From Okeania sp. SIO2C9 (GTDB lineage: Bacteria > Cyanobacteriota > Cyanobacteriia > Cyanobacteriales > Microcoleaceae): 64,000 nucleotides of DNA. The stretch's first letter is position 1, and the number at the start of each line of letters is the position of its first letter. The stretch covers positions 70,847 through 134,846 of the forward strand of contig NZ_JAAHGO010000020.1 in the NCBI RefSeq assembly GCF_010672455.1. The letters are read 5' to 3'. Position numbers and translations under genes: made by a program. Below, one piece after another: positions 9,652 through 19,716 of the stretch. The notes beneath the pieces are model-generated. The model searched no databases, had not been told where the DNA came from, and was given only the letters and a program-made list of their open reading frames with translations.

Positions 9652-10449
9652 ATGCGTATCCCTACTATTACTGCTCTATTAAGTTTAGTAGCCCTGTTTA
9701 CTTTTACTCAAGGCAAAGCTGTTGCTTCCAAGAAAACAGAATCTTTAGTAACAGAAAAAGAAGAAGATTTAACTAGCAATTCTAATTTAGAGACTTCCAC
9801 TTCTGGTGACAAAGATACTAACAAAATTCAACTGTGGCAAAGACAGAAAAACCACAACTTTCGGATACCCTTTATTGGTGGAAATATCAGATTTTTAGGT
9901 AAACCTGCTCAACCTGAATTATTCTCTAAACCATTCTATTCAGGTGCACTTCAAAAACAGAATAATCAAAAGAATATATCACAGGGTTCTCGAGGCGCAG
10001 AAGTCTGGGCAGTACAAAGACGTTTGCAAGCTAGAGGTTTCGACCCTGGAGCTGTAGATAGTGTGTTTGGTACTCGCACCAGAGAAGCAGTAAAAGCTTT
10101 TCAAAAGTCTGTGGGTTTAAGTGTAACAGGTATAGTTAATCAAGCTACTTGGACATCTCTGGGTAAACCCTCATTTGCTTCTCGTCAACCCACTCAAAGA
10201 GAAAAACCATCAATCTCAAGGCAAAACCCACCCATCCAAATAGAAAAGATATTAGCAAAAGGAGACAAGGGGTCTAAAGTTAAAACCTTACAAATTCGTC
10301 TAGAAACAATGGGTTTTAATCCGGGTCCAATTGATGGGGTGTTTGGAAGAAAAACCACAGGGGCAGTTAAAGAATTTCAAAAATATAAAGGAATTAAGGT
10401 TAGCGGTATAGTGGATCGAAAGACTTGGGAAGCTTTCAGCGAGAAGTAA
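9652..10449 (+). CDS. Secreted protein with two peptidoglycan-binding (PG_binding_1) domains
   Basis: From the ATG at 9652 the product has 265 residues with a signal peptide (MRIPTITALLSLVALFTF...AVASK). An in-frame ATG at 9607 would put 15 polar residues in front of the signal, so the later start is preferred. Two tandem PG_binding_1-type repeats follow. The first is around bases 9985-10170 (GSRGAEVWAVQRRLQARGFDPGAVD.VFGTRTREAVKAFQK), the second around 10255-10440. Each has the typical L-x-x-x-G-F-x-P-G-x-x-D-G-x-F-G-x-x-T pattern. No catalytic cell-wall hydrolase domain is visible, so it probably anchors to or senses peptidoglycan in the periplasm. A terminator hairpin lies about 80 bases downstream. 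Confidence 0.88.
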   Translation: MRIPTITALLSLVALFTFTQGKAVASKKTESLVTEKEEDLTSNSNLETSTSGDKDTNKIQLWQRQKNHNFRIPFIGGNIRFLGKPAQPELFSKPFYSGALQKQNNQKNISQGSRGAEVWAVQRRLQARGFDPGAVDSVFGTRTREAVKAFQKSVGLSVTGIVNQATWTSLGKPSFASRQPTQREKPSISRQNPPIQIEKILAKGDKGSKVKTLQIRLETMGFNPGPIDGVFGRKTTGAVKEFQKYKGIKVSGIVDRKTWEAFSEK

Positions 10450-10527
10450 AATACTCAAACTTTTACTGTCTTGTAATAGACTGCTTATCTAACCATAATT
10501 TTATCAACAATATGCCCACTTTATATC

Positions 10528-10571
10528 AAGCAATCAGCGAAAAACTAAAAATTGCTGATTGCTTTGTTTTA
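10528..10571 (+). terminator. Intrinsic terminator
   Basis: AAGCAATCAGC (10528-10538) pairs perfectly with GCTGATTGCTT (10554-10564), followed by TGTTTTA. It is 78 bases after the peptidoglycan-binding gene. Confidence 0.8.
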
Positions 10572-10584
10572 TATATGAATTTAT

Positions 10585-10896
10585 TAAGTAGGTAGGTAAA
10601 ATGATTTGTATATTTACAACTAATACCAAATCCTATTTACTAAAGCAACATTTTAAAAAATTAAGGTATGTGCCTAGAGAGGACTTGAGTATTGAAATAA
10701 TTAGTAGCTAATAATTAAATTTTACATCAAAAATACAACAACATATTGCAGATTTATGATCTACAGATTATCCAATTATGATTTTAATAAATGAATATTA
10801 TTATTCTATCCTTGGACATTACTTACTTGAAAAGTACTGTATTTGGTTTTCTTTTCCCTACTTACAAATATTAAATTAATTTGGCACAGGTACTTA
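10585..10896. mobile_element. ~312-bp repeat with TAAGTAGGTAGG and AATTTGGCACAGGTACTTA ends
   Basis: The left end TAAGTAGGTAGGTAAAATGATTTGTA and right end TTAAATTAATTTGGCACAGGTACTTA recur at 22783-23199, where another element is nested inside. A short ~106-bp relative in reverse orientation lies at 26081-26186. The rest of this gene-free stretch (10450-11274) is AT-rich spacer with nothing else recognised before the Amt-cyclase gene. Confidence 0.6.
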
Positions 10897-11274
10897 CTTT
10901 TTCTGTTCCAAATCATATGAGATTCCTCTGTTTTCTATTATGTCAAACATCTAATTTTATTTTCAGCTCTCAAATGTAAATACTATTTTAGGCTAAAAAT
11001 ATGATAGGCTGATATAAAAATATCATAAACCATACTGCAAAACAGCAATTCTACCAACTAACTAACTCTCATACCAAGAGTTCCCTCTTCTTAAACATTA
11101 AAGATGTAATTTACTTGATAACTAAGTTGAATCAAGTGAAAAATTATCCACAAATTTATATATTTATAGATTTAAAATATTTTGTTTTGCCAAACCTCAA
11201 ATATTTGCTACTAGCCATCAACCCCAAGGCTTCCTCTTCAAAACCAACCAAATAAAAGTCTAAGACCCGAAGCC

Positions 11275-14200
11275 ATGCATCGAAAATCCATTTTAGGGAT
11301 TATTTTATTCTTGCTGACCCTGGCATTAACTATTTTACATGGGTCACTAATAGATAAATATATACAAAATCATCAATTATCCAATCAGATAAAAAAAGGT
11401 ACAATACAGCAAATTTCTAATTTAGACTTAGAAAATTCTTACTTTTATCAATCCCCAGAATTACAGTTTATAGAAGCCCAAAATTTCCATAATACTCAAA
11501 CTGTTATTCCTAGAAAAAATCAATCCAGACTGAAAAATATATCAACTTCCCCATCTCAACCTACCTATGAAATAATTGATATCTTGTGGATATTACTTTG
11601 CTCTGGGTTAGTATTTATCATGCAACCTGGATTTATGTGTTTAGAGTCAGGACTCACCAGGTCAAAAAATAGCATTAACGTTGCTATTAAAAACTTCACT
11701 GATTTTGGTATTTCAGTTGCCTGCTTTTGGAGTTTTGGATTTGCCTTCATGTTTGGGTCTTCATCTTCTGGAATAATTGGCCATAGTAAATTTTTCCTGG
11801 CAACCGATCTACAACCTTTTGACGCAGCCTTCTTTTTATTTCAAGCAATGTTTTGTGGCACAGCTACGACTATCGTTTCTGGTGCAGTAGCTGAACGCAT
11901 GAAGTTTGCCTCCTATCTATTTGTCGCCTCCCTAGTTTCAGGTTTGGTCTATCCCATATTTGGTCATTGGGTTTGGAATGGAGCTGACACTGGTCTATTA
12001 ACAGGTTGGCTTGGGCAACGTGGTTTTGTTGACTTTGCAGGTTCGAGTGTTGTCCATAGCATTGGTGGATGGGTTTCTCTCGCGACTTTATTAATCATTG
12101 GTCCTCGAACAGGCAGATTTCCTCCTGGTCGTCCACCAGAAAAAATTCATGGTTCTAATTTACCCCTATCAGTTTTGGGGGCAATGCTAATTTGGTTTGG
12201 TTGGTTTGGGTTTAATGGTGGAAGCACCCTGGTATTAAATGGACAGGTAGCGGGCATTATTGTGAATACTGTTCTTGCGAGTGTAGGAGGAATGTTGACT
12301 ACTCTTGGTATAGGTTGGTATATCAGAAGAATACCCAGTGTTGAACTACTAATTAATGGTACTCTTTCTGGTTTAGTTGGCATTACAGCAGCTTGTCATG
12401 CTGTTACAGCTTTTTCTGCCATTTTCATTGGTGTTATTGCTGCCATAGTCACTATGTTGGTAGAGCAAGCTTTAGAAAAAATTCGAGTCGATGATGCTGT
12501 TGGAGCTATTCCAGTTCACCTCGGTGGAGGTATTTGGGGAACTTTAGCAGTAGCTTTATTTGGGAAGGCAGAGGTTTTAGGTACTGGTCTTAGTTTGAGC
12601 CAACAATTGACAGTTCAGTTATTAGGAATTTTTGCGGCTTTTCTATTAGGATTTTGTTTGGTATATCCAATTTTATTCATTACAAATAAACTTTATGTTT
12701 TCCGAGTTTCACAAGCAGATGAACATATCGGTTTAAATGTTTCAGAGCATCGGGCTAAAACAGAAATATTAGATTTATTTAGAGTAATGGATTCTCAAGC
12801 TCGTACACAAGATTTAAGTTTGCGAGTGCCTGTAGAACCTTTTACAGAAGTAGGTCAAATTGCCAATCGCTACAATCAAGTAATGGATATTTTGGAGGAA
12901 GTTACTGCGAGAAATGATGCCATTATCAAAGTAGCAACAGATGCAATTATTACTTTTACTAAGCCAGAGCTTGAGATTATTAGTATAAATCCTAGTGCCT
13001 CGGCAATTTTTGGCTATGAAAATCAAGACTTAATAGGGAGGTCTATTTATCAAATATTTGACTTTACTATTAATCCATTAACTATGGAAAAAATGGATAC
13101 CGAACATTTATTAACTGAAGTAGAAGAATTAACTGCAGAACAATTAAAACTATGGATTAATCCAGATTTGATATTTTATCAAAGTTTAGAAATTAAAAAT
13201 TATTGTTATGTGTTTGATTTGCAAGATATTCAACCGGAAAATTGGCAATCTTTTTTTCCTAGCTTTTTGCATTTACGAGAGGAAAATTTAGTAGATATTC
13301 AAACAGAGTCGGAGCTACAAAAAAAAAGTGATCAACAACATTATTATATAGAACTACTGATATCTAAAATTGCTGACAGTGGGAACCTTTACGAATTAGT
13401 TGGTATCCGTGCAGATGGTTCCCTATTTCCCATGGAAATTGCACTCAGAGAAGCAAAATTTAATCAAAAAACTTTCTACACAGGAACTTTTAGAGATATT
13501 ACAGATAGAAAGGAATCAGAAATAAAGCTCAAGGAAAATGAGCAAAGATTTCGGAGTTTATCTAGAGCTACCTTTGAAGGGATTATGATTCAGGAACAAG
13601 GAAAAATTGTAGAAATAAATATCGCTGCTGCCCAAATGTTTAGATATGAATTATCAGAAATGATTGGAATGAATACTTTTGATTTAATAACCCCAGAATA
13701 TCAGGATTTCGTATTAGAAAAAATTGCTTCTGGATATGAAAAACCTTATGAAGTAGTTGGAGTAAGAAAGGATGAGTCTACTTTTCCTTTAGAAATAGAG
13801 GCTAAAATATTTTTTTATCGTGGTAATAAAAATAGAGTAGCGGCCTTAAGAGATATTACTGAAAGGAAACTAGCAGAGGCAGCATTGCGGGAAAGTGAGG
13901 AAAGATTTAGATCTGTAATGGAACAAGCTGCAGATGCTTTTATTATCTATGAAATGAATGGCAAAATTGTTGATGTTAATCAAAGTACCTGTAAAAGTTT
14001 GGGATATAAACGTGAAGAATTATTGAATTTATATATAGAAGATATTGAGGTAAATTTTTTATCAGAAAAGATGTATGAAAAGTGGCAAAATTTAATTCCT
14101 GATACACCAATGACTATAGAGGGAATTCATCGTCGCAAAAATGCTACAACTTTTCCAGTAGAGATACGTTTGGGTTTATTAAAAGCAGGGAATGGTAAAT

Positions 14201-14904
14201 TAATATTGGCTCTTTGTCGTGATATAACTGAGCGTAAAAAAGCAGAAGCAGCTTTGCTCCTAGAACAGGAAAAGTCAGAAAAATTGTTGTTAAATATTCT
14301 GCCGAAACCTATTGCTGATAGATTGAAAGAAGGTGATAGTACAATTGCAGAAGGATTCGCAGAAGTTACAGTTTTATTTGCAGATTTAGTAGGGTTTACT
14401 GAATTAGCAGGTCGTGCCACTCCTCAAAGATTAGTTTATTGGTTGAATGAGATTTTTTCCAGGTTTGATTTATTGGCAGAAAAATATGGTTTGGAGAAAA
14501 TTAAAACTATTGGAGATGCTTATATGGTCGTGGGTGGGTTGCCAAACCCAATGGAAAATCATGCTGAGGCGATCGCTCTGATGGCTATAGATATGCTTGA
14601 GGAAGTATCCTATTTTACTGATGAACAGAAACAAGACTTTAATATTCGTATTGGTATAAATACTGGCCCAGTCGTTGCTGGTGTAATTGGACGTAAAAAA
14701 TTTATATACGATTTATGGGGTGATACTGTGAATATTGCTAGTCGTATGGAGTCTCACGGTATACCAGGTGTTATCCAAATAACAGAACAGACCTATGAGA
14801 TTTTACAGCACAAATTTTTATTTGCAGAACGGGGTTTGATTGATATTAAGGGCAAAGGTTACATGAAGGCTTATATTTTGCAGGGGAAAAAAAAGTTATA
14901 TTGA
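11275..14904 (+). CDS. Ammonium transporter (Amt)-PAS-adenylate cyclase fusion
   Basis: This is a 1209-residue membrane protein. An N-terminal TM helix (residues ~5-25) and spacer lead into a complete Amt/MEP domain (~95-480) with the ammonium-binding Asp253 and both pore histidines, His261 and His415 (DFAG...VVH and AIPVHLGGG). A HAMP-like/coiled linker follows (~490-545), then three PAS segments (~550-740 with an insert, ~755-865, ~875-995), each ending in an RDIT(D/E)RK motif. A class III nucleotide cyclase domain occupies ~1025-1200. Its metal Asp1037 (FADLVGF), second metal Asp1081, adenine-selecting Lys1077 (KTIGDAYM) and WGDTVNIASRM motif are all present, so cAMP is the expected product. 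The architecture suggests that ammonium binding or flux at the membrane controls cAMP synthesis. That coupling is inference by analogy with Amt-histidine kinase fusions. It stands alone, with long spacers on both sides. Confidence 0.93.
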   Translation: MHRKSILGIILFLLTLALTILHGSLIDKYIQNHQLSNQIKKGTIQQISNLDLENSYFYQSPELQFIEAQNFHNTQTVIPRKNQSRLKNISTSPSQPTYEIIDILWILLCSGLVFIMQPGFMCLESGLTRSKNSINVAIKNFTDFGISVACFWSFGFAFMFGSSSSGIIGHSKFFLATDLQPFDAAFFLFQAMFCGTATTIVSGAVAERMKFASYLFVASLVSGLVYPIFGHWVWNGADTGLLTGWLGQRGFVDFAGSSVVHSIGGWVSLATLLIIGPRTGRFPPGRPPEKIHGSNLPLSVLGAMLIWFGWFGFNGGSTLVLNGQVAGIIVNTVLASVGGMLTTLGIGWYIRRIPSVELLINGTLSGLVGITAACHAVTAFSAIFIGVIAAIVTMLVEQALEKIRVDDAVGAIPVHLGGGIWGTLAVALFGKAEVLGTGLSLSQQLTVQLLGIFAAFLLGFCLVYPILFITNKLYVFRVSQADEHIGLNVSEHRAKTEILDLFRVMDSQARTQDLSLRVPVEPFTEVGQIANRYNQVMDILEEVTARNDAIIKVATDAIITFTKPELEIISINPSASAIFGYENQDLIGRSIYQIFDFTINPLTMEKMDTEHLLTEVEELTAEQLKLWINPDLIFYQSLEIKNYCYVFDLQDIQPENWQSFFPSFLHLREENLVDIQTESELQKKSDQQHYYIELLISKIADSGNLYELVGIRADGSLFPMEIALREAKFNQKTFYTGTFRDITDRKESEIKLKENEQRFRSLSRATFEGIMIQEQGKIVEINIAAAQMFRYELSEMIGMNTFDLITPEYQDFVLEKIASGYEKPYEVVGVRKDESTFPLEIEAKIFFYRGNKNRVAALRDITERKLAEAALRESEERFRSVMEQAADAFIIYEMNGKIVDVNQSTCKSLGYKREELLNLYIEDIEVNFLSEKMYEKWQNLIPDTPMTIEGIHRRKNATTFPVEIRLGLLKAGNGKLILALCRDITERKKAEAALLLEQEKSEKLLLNILPKPIADRLKEGDSTIAEGFAEVTVLFADLVGFTELAGRATPQRLVYWLNEIFSRFDLLAEKYGLEKIKTIGDAYMVVGGLPNPMENHAEAIALMAIDMLEEVSYFTDEQKQDFNIRIGINTGPVVAGVIGRKKFIYDLWGDTVNIASRMESHGIPGVIQITEQTYEILQHKFLFAERGLIDIKGKGYMKAYILQGKKKLY

Positions 14905-15111
14905 GGAAGTCAAAAGTCAGAATTAAAGTCAAAAGTTAAAAGTCAAAAGTCAGAATTAAAGTCAAACCTCCTTATTGCAAGAGGTACTGATAACTGATAA
15001 CTGATAACTGATAATTGAAATGACGGTGGGGTATTAAACTTGCAAAAGATAAAGATAAAAAATTGTCAGTCATTGTGAAAATTTCTGATTTGTGTGCTAT
15101 ATTGAAATTAT
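14905..15111. other. Short spacer with simple direct repeats before tRNA-Leu
   Basis: It contains iterations of AAAGTCAAAAGTCAGAATT (14908-14965) and CTGATAA (14985-15015), then GACGGTGGGGTATTAAACT. The last is one of several scattered copies in the window of a motif of the type ...CAATTGTAAACACCCTGTAGACGGCGGGGTATTAAACC. Confidence 0.5.
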
Positions 15112-15193
15112 GCGGATGTGGCGGAATTGGTAGACGCGCTAGATTTAGGTTCTAGTTTCTTCGGAAGTGGGGGTTCAAGTCCCTTCATCCGCA
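15112..15193 (+). tRNA. tRNA-Leu (anticodon UAG)
   Basis: The acceptor arms GCGGATG (15112-15118) and CATCCGC (15186-15192) pair fully, with discriminator A. The D-arm text TGGCGGAATTGGTAGACGCGC is typical of a class II leucine tRNA. The anticodon stem CTAGA/TCTAG encloses TTTAGGT, giving anticodon UAG. A variable arm (TTTCTTCGGAAGT) and GGTTCAAGTCC T-arm follow. The 3' CCA is not encoded. Confidence 0.97.
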
Positions 15194-15447
15194 TTTAATT
15201 TAAGAAGGAAGAGGAAAGAAGCAAGAAGGGAGAAGACTTAAAAGTCTGAAAAAAACTTAAATTTCCCCTAGATATTTTCGCTATAGTAAATAAGGGTCAG
15301 ATTAAATAGTACTTTAGAGAAAGAATATTCAGATCCTGACCTATTAAAAATGTTTAATCCAATTTAAAAAAAACTAAGCTGCTAAGTAAAGACAATTCTA
15401 GGTACACAAATAATTTGTAACTTTCTAGAAATATCAGACTCAAGACA
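15194..15447. other. Spacer, nothing recognised
   Basis: AT-rich, gene-free sequence between tRNA-Leu and the duplicated element at 15448. No stable hairpin or ORF is seen. Confidence 0.5.
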
Positions 15448-15765
15448 CACCTTCTAAAAATCTAGACAATCCTAGACACGCCCTTCATCAGTGACTAAGA
15501 GCGATTTTACGGCTCACCTGTCCACAAGTCTACTGGCAAAGAAGGTTAATGTTCCGCTCAAACACATTGAGTATAGGATTCCCTCTGGGGTTTTTGTCCT
15601 TATGAAAAGTCGAGTGCAAAACACTCCATAATAGTTGCTAAAATCCTCTGGTCTTAGCAGACATAAGTAATAATAACACAAATTAATGGCGCAAAAATAT
15701 AGACATTTCTTAGATATTTGTCTAGGGTAGTCTATGTTTTTCAGCTCTGGCAAGCAACAGTTAAA
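15448..15765 (-). repeat. Duplicated ~320-bp element, copy A (candidate structured RNA)
   Basis: Its reverse complement matches 30833-31151 over its whole length, with most differences near the 5' side. The conserved core contains stem-forming text shared by both copies: GCTAA...TTAGC, GAGTGTTTTGCACTC, ACTCAATGTGTTTGAG and AGCGATTTT. Short inverted sequences of the type TAGACNANCCTAGAC lie at both ends (around 15463-15476 and 15719-15734). A 79-codon ORF (15514-15753) is kept in both copies but has no recognisable family. The 5' edge overlaps the last few codons of the SDR gene. It is either a MITE-like element or a mobile structured RNA. Confidence 0.7.
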
Positions 15766-16430
15766 GGCATTCCATTATCACTAGGTTTCAACTTCAACAA
15801 AAAAGGAACAGCTTTCTTTACCCAAGACTGCACAGGAGTACAAGACTTTGCTGCCTCCCCAAAACAAATATCTAACATATCAGTATGAATAACTCCAGGG
15901 TTGAGAGGAATAGCGGCCATTCCTGATGGTAATTCTTGGGCTAAAGTACGAGTCAAACCCTCAATTGCCCATTTTGAAGCACAATAAGGTCCAACTTGTG
16001 GAGAAGTGGAACGTCCCCACCCAGAACTAAAATTAACAATTATTCCGCTCTCTCTAGAAATCATAGCGGGGAGAAAATGACGCATCACATTTGCCACACC
16101 CTTAATATTAATATCAATTAATTGGGAAAATTCCTCACTATCAACTTCCCAAACAGACCCTGGTTGATTAATTATAGCGGCATTATTTATTAATAAATCT
16201 GGCGGTGAATAATTACTTAATGTTTTAGTTACCCACTCTCGCACAGAATTTTCATCTGCTACATTCACAGAAGTAAACTGATGTGGATTACCATATTTAG
16301 TAGTTAATTTTTCAACAGCAGATGCAGAACGAGCACAACCGATAATAGTATGACCTAATCTAATAAATTCATCGGTCATAGCTCTACCTAAACCACGGCT
16401 GATACCTGTAATAACAATGACCTTTTTCAT
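15741..16430 (-). CDS. Short-chain dehydrogenase/reductase (SDR)
   Basis: A 229-residue NAD(P)-dependent oxidoreductase of the classical SDR family. The N-terminal MKKVIVITGISRGLGRA holds the TGxxxGxG cofactor motif. The family motifs NNAA (~residue 84) and the catalytic Tyr and Lys of YCASKWA (~residue 149) are present, with a Ser (NFSSG) upstream. The start ATG at 16430 fits directly before the first beta strand. The last residues (TVACQS) are encoded inside the duplicated element ending at 15765, so the natural C terminus may have been replaced or trimmed. The substrate is not predictable from sequence. Confidence 0.93.
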   Translation of the reverse strand: MKKVIVITGISRGLGRAMTDEFIRLGHTIIGCARSASAVEKLTTKYGNPHQFTSVNVADENSVREWVTKTLSNYSPPDLLINNAAIINQPGSVWEVDSEEFSQLIDINIKGVANVMRHFLPAMISRESGIIVNFSSGWGRSTSPQVGPYCASKWAIEGLTRTLAQELPSGMAAIPLNPGVIHTDMLDICFGEAAKSCTPVQSWVKKAVPFLLKLKPSDNGMPLTVACQS

Positions 16431-17132
<702 letters not shown>

Positions 17133-17270
17133 AAAATAAAGGGTGCATCTCAATTTTGAATAAAGCCAAAAAATTATCGCTTTTAGGCAACAGCTCTGAA
17201 AGGCAACAGGCAACAGGGAATAGATAAGAAAAAAGTATTTTTACAAATATTGAGATGCACCCAAAATAAA
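17133..17270. mobile_element. 122-bp MITE with 8-bp target duplication
   Basis: The element occupies 17141-17262. Its ends are GGGTGCATCTCAAT and ATTGAGATGCACCC, perfect 14-bp inverted repeats. It is flanked on each side by AAAATAAA (17133-17140 and 17263-17270), an 8-bp target-site duplication. It inserted 44 bases upstream of the glutaminase ATG and so probably carries or displaced that gene's promoter. No ORF. Confidence 0.9.
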
Positions 17271-17306
17271 AAGATAACAATAATAAAACTAGATAATAAT
17301 TTTATA

Positions 17307-18212
17307 ATGTTAGCCATTGACGAACAACAATTATCAGCCTGGATAGAAACAGCATTAACTCAAACAAAATTAGGTACTTTGCCTACTTATATTCCTTCAC
17401 TTGCTGAAGTTAACCCCAAGAATTTTGCCATAGTTTTACAAAGTATTGAAAATCAGATTATCTCATTAGGTCATGTAGACATAAATTTGCCTCTAATGAG
17501 TGCAATTAAACCTTTTTTACTCTTGTACTTATTATGTGAATTTGGCAGTGATTTTGTATTTAAAAGAGTAGGAATAGAATCTTCAGAAAAGCCTTTCAAT
17601 TCTTTAGAACAACTGGAAGTTGATGGTGGATGGCCAAGAAATCCAATGATTAATAGTGGAGCGATCGCTTTATCATCTTTACTACCAGGAAATACTGCTC
17701 AAGAGCGCTGTGAAAATTTTTGTTCTTGGCTTAACAAGTATGGAAAATGTCAATTATTTTTAGATACAAATATATTAGCTTCTGTTGGGTCTTTACCTAA
17801 TCATAATAATCAAGTTATAGCTGCAAAATTGGTAGAAGCGGGTTATATTCAAGACTCGAAAATTGCTCTAGATACTTATAATCAAATCTGTTGTTTATCT
17901 GGCACAATTTTTGATTTTGCTAATCTAGGAATGTTGTTAGTAAAATATCCTTACTCTAAGTGGAAAAAACACTGTTGTGCAGTTAAAGCGCTAATGACTA
18001 CCTGTGGTTTGTATGAAGCATCAAGTTGTTATGCTGTAAAAATAGGAATTCCAATTAAGTCTAGTGTAAGTGGAATTGTTTTGGGAGTAGTTCCTAGTAC
18101 AGGAATAATTGTTTGCTATAGTCCTCCTCTAGATCAACAAGGAAATTCTGTAGTAGGTTTATTTCTCTTAGAATTAATTTCTCAAAATTTACATTTAAGT
18201 GTCTTTTACTAA
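17307..18212 (+). CDS. glsA: Glutaminase (glutamine to glutamate + ammonia)
   Basis: A 301-residue serine-dependent glutaminase of the beta-lactamase-like fold, about the usual length (~300-310). The catalytic Ser65-x-x-Lys68 lies in PLMSAIKPF. The conserved EVDGGWPRNPMINSGAIA block and the CxLSGTIFDFANLG region are present. The motif usually written PAKSGV(S/G)GG reads PIKSSVSG here, a mild departure. ATG 17307 is chosen because it aligns with family N termini; the upstream in-frame TTG at 17250 sits inside a MITE. The enzyme links glutamine to ammonium release and is cytosolic. Its promoter region has been remodelled by the 122-bp MITE. Confidence 0.93.
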   Translation: MLAIDEQQLSAWIETALTQTKLGTLPTYIPSLAEVNPKNFAIVLQSIENQIISLGHVDINLPLMSAIKPFLLLYLLCEFGSDFVFKRVGIESSEKPFNSLEQLEVDGGWPRNPMINSGAIALSSLLPGNTAQERCENFCSWLNKYGKCQLFLDTNILASVGSLPNHNNQVIAAKLVEAGYIQDSKIALDTYNQICCLSGTIFDFANLGMLLVKYPYSKWKKHCCAVKALMTTCGLYEASSCYAVKIGIPIKSSVSGIVLGVVPSTGIIVCYSPPLDQQGNSVVGLFLLELISQNLHLSVFY

Positions 18213-19233
18213 TAAAAGTGTAATTAACGTCAGTTCGGATTAAGAGCAGTTATTTAACCTGGAATAATCTGAAACTATATAATCATGTTGAGCGGATGAT
18301 AGAATTAGCAACTATAGAATCAGGCTTTTAATTTATCCTGAATTCAGGTTAATTAGTTTTTCGTAAATAAAAAAATGAATCTATTTATGACCGAGTATCT
18401 TATTAATCTAGTATAATTTGGCTGTTATGTAATTTCAATATATAGATAAAAGACCAAATTATATTCAATCTTAAAGCTTTATTCTATAAGCTTTTTTCGA
18501 CTAAAATCTCAGTACATTTTTTGACAGTAAGTTTCATCGAAATATATCATGCAGGTAGAGGAGTAAATTTTTATTACCTAAAACTCTAAGTTTTGTCTCT
18601 CATTGAACTGAAAAAGACTATATATAGCAATCCTACAGCGGTTTTCCTTGCACGGTAGACCACAGTAGAGACGTTCCATGGAACATCCCTACAGGGGGCG
18701 TGATTATGACGATGTGGTTGATCAATATGAAAAGCGCTGTAAATCATCCTTGTTGAAGAAGCAAGAAGCAAGAATAAAAAAGGAAAAAGTAAAAAGGAAA
18801 AAGTAGATGGGTACTCAAACCCCAAACAATTGTAAACACTGTGTAGAAGGCAGGTTATTAAACCCAAAAGAAAAAAATAATTTTATTGCTTCGGTGTTTC
18901 TCATTCCCTAAAATCTACAATATTTCACAACTCAAATAAGATTGCTGTATATCAACCAACTCACTCCAACAAGTCCGGTCTAGAAAAGCGAAAAAGCTTA
19001 TAGTTAAGGTGCTAATTGCTGCATATCAATTAATTTAGAGTTTGAATATTCATCTTGAGACGCTCCCTGTAATCTAATCATTTTTCAACAATAAATAAAA
19101 ACTCTCCAATTATCTTACTTTGTTTCTTATGTCCTCAAGCATTTAATTCACTGTTAATATTTGAAATCTAAATGCTGAAGAAATCTTTGCTTAATTAATT
19201 AGCTGTCAATTTTTCGAGCAACTTATTGGCAAA
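18213..19233. other. Intergenic region between glsA and a response regulator
   Basis: No gene is seen. It contains a ~109-bp palindromic MITE (18634-18742) and, at about 18815-18860, another copy of the CAATTGTAAACACTGTGTAGAAGGCAGG-type motif. The remainder is AT-rich unique sequence. Confidence 0.55.
18634..18742 (+). mobile_element. ~107-bp MITE with central palindrome, copy 1
   Basis: The ends are TACAGCGGTTTTCC and AAAAGCGCTGTAA. A shared GTAGACCACAGTAG sequence precedes a central palindrome, AGACGTTCCATGGAACATCCCT. Other copies lie at 25300-25406 and 59296-59400 (opposite orientation), with a degenerate relative at 20131-20238. The palindrome sequence differs between copies while keeping self-complementarity. 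Confidence 0.8.
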
Positions 19234-19716
19234 TTAAGTTGTACAAAATTCATAACAATTAGACTTAGATTCTATTTCTGGGGATAAAATTCTTATACAA
19301 CCTTGTTTATAAAGAAACTGGTCGCTATATTTAGGATTCACATTGGCAATGATATTAAACCTTGCCATTATTGCCATTAACTCAGATTTTTTTATAGGTT
19401 TGCTAATATAACCATTAGCCCCTTGTTTCATTGCCCAATATACATCAACTTCTTCATTTTTACTAGAGCAAAAAATTACAGGTATATTCATAATTTTAGG
19501 TTCTGATTTAATTTGACGACAAACTGAATAGCCATTCATTTTTGGCATAATAATGTCTAAAAGCACTAAATCAGGACTTTCTAGTTTTATTTTTTCTAGT
19601 GCTTCTAAACCATTACTTGCCAGTATAATTTTTAATCCCATCTTGGCAAGAATATGTGCGCCTAGTTTTCTGACAATTGCGCAGTCATCTACTATTAAGA
19701 TTGTTTTTTTTACCAT
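19234..19716 (-). CDS. Single-domain response regulator (CheY/PilH-like)
   Basis: A 160-residue protein consisting of one receiver domain plus a ~35-residue tail. The acidic pair (IVDDC), the phospho-acceptor Asp in LVLLDIIMPKMNG (~residue 55), the Ser of FCSSK and the conserved Lys of ISKPIKK are all present. It should be phosphorylated by an unlinked histidine kinase and act through protein contacts; there is no output domain. No kinase or partner lies next to it. Confidence 0.9.
   Translation of the reverse strand: MVKKTILIVDDCAIVRKLGAHILAKMGLKIILASNGLEALEKIKLESPDLVLLDIIMPKMNGYSVCRQIKSEPKIMNIPVIFCSSKNEEVDVYWAMKQGANGYISKPIKKSELMAIMARFNIIANVNPKYSDQFLYKQGCIRILSPEIESKSNCYEFCTT

Noticed and set aside
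10450..11274. NtcA-type operator (GTA-N8-TAC) upstream of the Amt-cyclase gene
   Set aside because: I scanned for it because of the ammonium link but found no convincing match with a suitably placed -10 box.
17250..17306. Upstream TTG start for glutaminase
   Set aside because: It lies inside the 122-bp MITE and its target duplication and adds non-conserved residues; ATG 17307 fits the family.
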